Below are positions 60,767 to 64,000 of a stretch of DNA of 64,000 bases, piece after piece. Position numbers and translations under genes: made by a program. The notes beneath the pieces are model-generated. The model did not search any database and had not been told where the DNA came from. It was given only the letters and a program-made list of their open reading frames with translations. The DNA is from Oceanobacillus saliphilus (lineage in GTDB: Bacteria > Bacillota > Bacilli > Bacillales > Amphibacillaceae). The stretch spans positions 1 to 64,000 of the forward strand of contig NZ_JALCZU010000003.1 of assembly GCF_023522835.1 (NCBI RefSeq), in the 5' to 3' direction. The first letter of the stretch is position 1. Each line of letters opens with the position of its first letter.

Positions 60767-62065
60767 TTAATAATCTTTAAAACTAAACACTCTTCGTGGC
60801 CTTCCACGAATTCCGGATTGTATTTCACCGCATTGTTCGATAATTCCAGCCCTTTCCAGAAGGGTTACAATCCTCCGACCGTTTCTATCTGTACTTTGCA
60901 GCCATCTGGATACATCCTGTGCCGTGAACTCTGGACGGTTGTATTGCCTCGAGTAAGCTGTGATTTTTGAAACTACGCCTGGACTGACGCCACTACTCTG
61001 TATTTTTTGCTTCCACTCATCTCCAAGCTCAATCGTTTTAAAAGAGATGGTTTCATCGCTTGCATTCTTTGTAGTTATTTTCTGATCTTCATCAATGATG
61101 ATGATTGATGTTGTTTCTTCTTGCTGATTATGGAAGCCATTTCTCACATTTTGTTCCGCCTGTGATACTGTCTCACCGAACCCGATGGAGATCGTCAGCT
61201 GAATATTTTCCTGTTCCTTGATCTCATCTATACTTGTAAATAGTTCAGATTCCACATGGGCATCTATCTCCCCACGAGTCGTGAATATGAAAAATAAACC
61301 ATCACCCATTTGCATTAATGAGCCATTAACCTTTTCCGTCACGTGCAGCAGAGATCGTCTTAATTCCAGTTCTTTATAATTTATCTTAAATGAATAGTGT
61401 ATGTCTTCATTCGTATTGAATTTTACCTTACATCCAATGACTGCCATTTGCGCGTTTTTATAACGTGAGGAACGTGCGCGCTCAATTAATAGTCGAAAGG
61501 ATTGCTCAATAGATAAATAGGAAGGAATCACCCGGTAGACTGGAATCCCTATCTTTTTCAATGCGGCATAGGTTGCATTGATAAACGTTACGGCAACTTC
61601 TGATTCTCCCTGTTCATACAGTTGTTGATGGAAAGCGACTTGTTCCTCGGAATCTGAGTAGCTTTGAAACGGACGATTTCGATAGGTTATATCACCCAAC
61701 TTGTAATAGGATAAGATTTTTTCAATTTCCTTATTTGTGATTGTATCCATGCTTATTTTTTTATACACCGTATTTGCTTCCAGCTGGGCTTCCAGCAATG
61801 TTCCAAAAAATGTGGATCCATTCATATTCGGATAGATGGCGGATTCAGGAGAAATCAGCTTTTTTTCCAGTGCGTAGGAATAGTTCATTATTCCGGAGAA
61901 AAACCATTGATCGTATTTGAGGAGATTCTTTTTAATAATCTGATCAATGTCTTTCAGGTTTTCATATACGAAAGGCACGATACGTGTATCTTTAAATTCA
62001 TCGGCTACCGTCATAATTTGTTTTACGGAGTCAGCTGGGCCAAGTACCCCAATTTTCACTTTCAT
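60767..62065 (-). CDS. probable transcriptional regulator with degenerate GGDEF-like and winged-helix domains
   Basis: A 432-residue soluble protein. The first 190 residues look like an alpha/beta sensor (KIGVLGPADSVKQIMTVADE). The middle (about 205-335) has strand-helix order and TISIGFGETVSQAEQNVRNG as in GGDEF/CdaR-type cyclase-like domains, but no GGDEF signature is present. The C-terminus (about 360-430) is winged-helix-like (EFTAQDVSRWLQSTDRNGRR then IVTLLERAGII). The frame extends upstream to 62140, but GGGGA lies 6 nt before the ATG at 62065, one base after the stop of the M20 gene. Probably the local regulator; no enzyme activity is claimed. Confidence 0.65.
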   Translation of the reverse strand: MKVKIGVLGPADSVKQIMTVADEFKDTRIVPFVYENLKDIDQIIKKNLLKYDQWFFSGIMNYSYALEKKLISPESAIYPNMNGSTFFGTLLEAQLEANTVYKKISMDTITNKEIEKILSYYKLGDITYRNRPFQSYSDSEEQVAFHQQLYEQGESEVAVTFINATYAALKKIGIPVYRVIPSYLSIEQSFRLLIERARSSRYKNAQMAVIGCKVKFNTNEDIHYSFKINYKELELRRSLLHVTEKVNGSLMQMGDGLFFIFTTRGEIDAHVESELFTSIDEIKEQENIQLTISIGFGETVSQAEQNVRNGFHNQQEETTSIIIIDEDQKITTKNASDETISFKTIELGDEWKQKIQSSGVSPGVVSKITAYSRQYNRPEFTAQDVSRWLQSTDRNGRRIVTLLERAGIIEQCGEIQSGIRGRPRRVFSFKDY

Positions 62066-62066
62066 A

Positions 62067-63314
62067 TTAGTTCCCCGCCTCCACCTGTAGGAAGTTTGCG
62101 ATGACCCTTGTACCCTTTTCAAGATCGTTAATTGCTGCATATTCAGCCGGATGATGACTTATTCCGTCCTTACAGGGGATAAAAATCAATCCGGAAGGCC
62201 AGTTTGCAGCCATATTCATCACATCATGACCTGCACCACTGTTCATTGATATCGTTTGATACCCTAACGATTCACTTGCCTGCAATAATTTATCATGCAT
62301 GGTGTCTTCAAGCAGGACGGAATCGTTATCTACGAGTGTCGTAAATTCAATCGTTACTCCGTCTTTATTGTTTATTTCAGAACAATAGCTTTTAATTTTT
62401 TCAGCAAAATTTCGTTTCAGTTCATCGTCGACACTGCGGATATCTATTCCAAGTTCAACTCTTCCGGGAATAACATTCATCGCGTTTGGTTTCAGACTAA
62501 TGGTGCTAACTGTTGCAACGAGCGGCTGTTCACTCGTTTCGTTTACCTTCAATGCTTCAGCCTGAACAAACGTAACGAGTGGAGCAATCGCTACAAAGGC
62601 ATCTTTTCTACGATTCATTGGTGTTGTCCCGGTGTGATTCGCCATACCTTCAGCCGTTACCTTCAGCCTTACCGGACAAGCGATACCTTTAACGATTCCA
62701 ATCGAAGCTCCTGCATTTTCCAATGTAGTTCCTTGCTCAATATGCAGTTCAATAAAGCATTCAAGAGATTCTATAGGAATGACAGCCTGATCAATGGAAT
62801 GAAAATCAATGCCATACGCTGTAATAGCTTGTTGTACGGAAACTCCGTCACGATCTTTCATTGTGGATAATTCCTGTTTATTCAACTTTCCCGTAATAGC
62901 TTTGCTGCCAATCGTCGAAATGCCAAAGCGCGCCGATTCCTCAGAGATAAAACAAATGACAGCGATATTTTTCTTTGGTATGAACTTACTTCGCTTCAGC
63001 TCTCTTATTGCTGCAAGTGCAGTCAATACGCCAGCCGTGCCATCATAACCCCCACCAGAATCAACGGTATCCAAATGGGATCCTAAAGCAATGGTAGGAG
63101 CAGAATGATCGACCTCCCATACTGCCCATGTATTCCCTGCAGCATCCTGATGTACGTTCAAGCCCAGCTCACTTGCAATTTTCTCAAATTGAACATGTGC
63201 GGCCTTTTCTTCTTTTGTAAAACTTAATCTGCTGAAACCGTTCTGTTTATCCATCGTTTCCGTCACATTCAACTGAAGAAGTTTATTTTCAATCCAGGAA
63301 CTTAAACTAGTCAA
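62067..63314 (-). CDS. M20 family Zn-dependent N-carbamoyl-L-amino acid hydrolase/allantoate amidohydrolase
   Basis: A 415-residue M20/HyuC-AllC enzyme. Metal ligands are in GSHLDTVDSGGGYDGTAGV, SEESARFG, FIELHIEQGTTLENAG and ISHHPAEYA; the dimerisation-domain His/Asn/Arg are in ANHTGTTPMNRRKDA. It hydrolyses carbamoyl- or allantoate-type amides in the cytoplasm. The frame opens at a TTG at 63332, but AAGGGGG is 8 nt before the TTG at 63314, the start used. It overlaps the end of the upstream amidohydrolase gene by 8 nt and the regulator by near-contact, so all are co-transcribed. Confidence 0.88.
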   Translation of the reverse strand: MTSLSSWIENKLLQLNVTETMDKQNGFSRLSFTKEEKAAHVQFEKIASELGLNVHQDAAGNTWAVWEVDHSAPTIALGSHLDTVDSGGGYDGTAGVLTALAAIRELKRSKFIPKKNIAVICFISEESARFGISTIGSKAITGKLNKQELSTMKDRDGVSVQQAITAYGIDFHSIDQAVIPIESLECFIELHIEQGTTLENAGASIGIVKGIACPVRLKVTAEGMANHTGTTPMNRRKDAFVAIAPLVTFVQAEALKVNETSEQPLVATVSTISLKPNAMNVIPGRVELGIDIRSVDDELKRNFAEKIKSYCSEINNKDGVTIEFTTLVDNDSVLLEDTMHDKLLQASESLGYQTISMNSGAGHDVMNMAANWPSGLIFIPCKDGISHHPAEYAAINDLEKGTRVIANFLQVEAGN

Positions 63315-64000
63315 TTTTCGAGCCCCCTTCAATAATTTTCACAAAGGTCTCCAGTGCAACTGGCAGAACATCTTCCTGAAAATCAAATGCCGGATGATGA
63401 TGGGGATATTTTAATTCTGTTCCGAATAACATGTATGTTGCTTTACCGCCATTTTCCTGAACCCGGTTCATCATAAAGCTTGCATCTTCAGAGCCTGACA
63501 CTTGTGCTTTCGGGAGAACTTCTTTAACATATTCTCCGCCTATGCATGCATGTTTAATTTTTTGAATAAGTTCTTCATTACAAACCATTTCCTCTGTAAC
63601 GCCAACAGATGTTAGTTCACATGACACCTGGTGCATCGCTGCCGCCGCTTGTATGATACGCTTTGCTTCTGTCAGCATATAGTCATTGATTTCCTGTGTT
63701 TCTCCTCGGGTTTCAATTTCCATATAAGCTTCACCCGGAATAATATTCCTGCCACTTCCAGCAATCATTTTACCGACATTTATACGTGTAATCCCATCAC
63801 TATGACGAGGAATAGCGTACAGATTCGTTGCTGCAGCTGATGCTGCCAATAAAGCATTTCTTCCTAATTCCGGACGCATTCCAGCATGGGAAGAGACTCC
63901 TGTGAATGAAACGTTTAGTTTCGATGATGCGAGAAAACCTTCCGTTGTAGCTGCAATCGTGCCTACAGGTAACGATTGGATTCCAATATGGCCACTGTAA
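63307..64000 (-). CDS. M20D amidohydrolase, AbgA-like (5' part beyond the window)
   Basis: The frame runs open to the window edge, so the start is missing; about 230 C-terminal residues are seen. The dimerisation domain has SFTGVSSHAGMRPELGRNAL, an RINVGKMIAGSGRNIIPGEA block and the conserved IETRGETQEI. The C-terminal metal ligand region is SGSEDASFMM and YPHHHPAFDF. The layout is that of AbgA/AbgB peptidases that split p-aminobenzoyl-glutamate or other acyl-amino acids. It agrees with the AbgT gene downstream. Confidence 0.85.
   Translation of the reverse strand, partial: YSGHIGIQSLPVGTIAATTEGFLASSKLNVSFTGVSSHAGMRPELGRNALLAASAAATNLYAIPRHSDGITRINVGKMIAGSGRNIIPGEAYMEIETRGETQEINDYMLTEAKRIIQAAAAMHQVSCELTSVGVTEEMVCNEELIQKIKHACIGGEYVKEVLPKAQVSGSEDASFMMNRVQENGGKATYMLFGTELKYPHHHPAFDFQEDVLPVALETFVKIIEGGSKID

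Noticed and set aside
62295-62870. 191-codon open frame on the plus strand
   Set aside because: It is fully antisense to the M20 carbamoylase gene, whose motifs are intact; the product is unlike a natural protein and no ribosome site is present.

Overview
The window looks like chromosome of a low-GC, Gram-positive, motile member of the Bacillaceae (halophilic Virgibacillus/Oceanobacillus-type is my inference). The grounds are AGGAGG-type ribosome sites with many TTG/GTG starts, relatives of B. subtilis proteins (MotA/MotB, HemAT, AprX, a SigO/YvrJ/RsoA-like trio, MurQ, AmiE/NagZ/NamZ, MalL), cre-like and Fur-box sites, and dispersed repeats of a kind common in Bacillaceae. I see no tRNA, rRNA, CRISPR array, transposase or complete prophage.

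Layout. 1-2205: an MFS exporter between two inverted copies of a dispersed repeat. 2206-7927: chemotaxis and motility genes (cheW, cheA, a cheX-like gene, motB, motA) in separate units spaced by repeats, with a hemAT oxygen sensor further on (14032-15330). 8146-13921: yjbQ, a SigO-like sigma operon, the AprX protease, an AtoE-type short-chain fatty acid transporter and a small coiled-coil protein. 15516-18106: an unusual ureohydrolase with a PutP symporter and a 38-residue membrane partner.

18417-30241 is a peptidoglycan-salvage locus. Secreted AmiE-, NagZ- and NamZ-like enzymes (+ strand) face an ABC importer, MurQ, an RpiR/MurR-type regulator and a BadF-type sugar kinase (- strand). The logic is extracellular trimming of muropeptides, ABC uptake of free amino sugar, cytoplasmic phosphorylation and MurQ lactyl-ether cleavage, replacing the PTS (MurP) route of B. 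subtilis. A Fur-box flavodoxin follows. 30975-38571 is a maltodextrin locus (LacI regulator, mdxEFG-like importer, MalL glucosidase, DUF624 protein). 38655-45921 is a third sugar locus: ABC importer, ThuA-like protein, two Gfo/Idh dehydrogenases and a TIM-barrel isomerase, which suggests a keto-sugar route. None of the three importers has its own ATPase gene, and in each a strong hairpin separates the binding-protein gene from the permease genes.

46387-53497 is a complete Gram-positive Tad/Flp pilus operon (flp, tadV, tadE, tadG, rcpC/cpaB, tadZ, tadA, tadB, tadC), preceded by a DUF192 gene. Next to it (54117-57928) is a three-gene module: a KaiC-like ATPase with a degenerate second domain, a small winged-helix-like protein and a PocR/GAF-LuxR regulator. 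A near-identical 23-bp motif lies upstream of both the KaiC-like gene and the DUF192/flp unit, so I propose that this module controls the pilus; this is the most novel-looking system here. 58161-64000 holds two small proteins, a 7Fe ferredoxin, and an AbgT transporter / regulator / M20 amidohydrolase operon that runs off the right edge.
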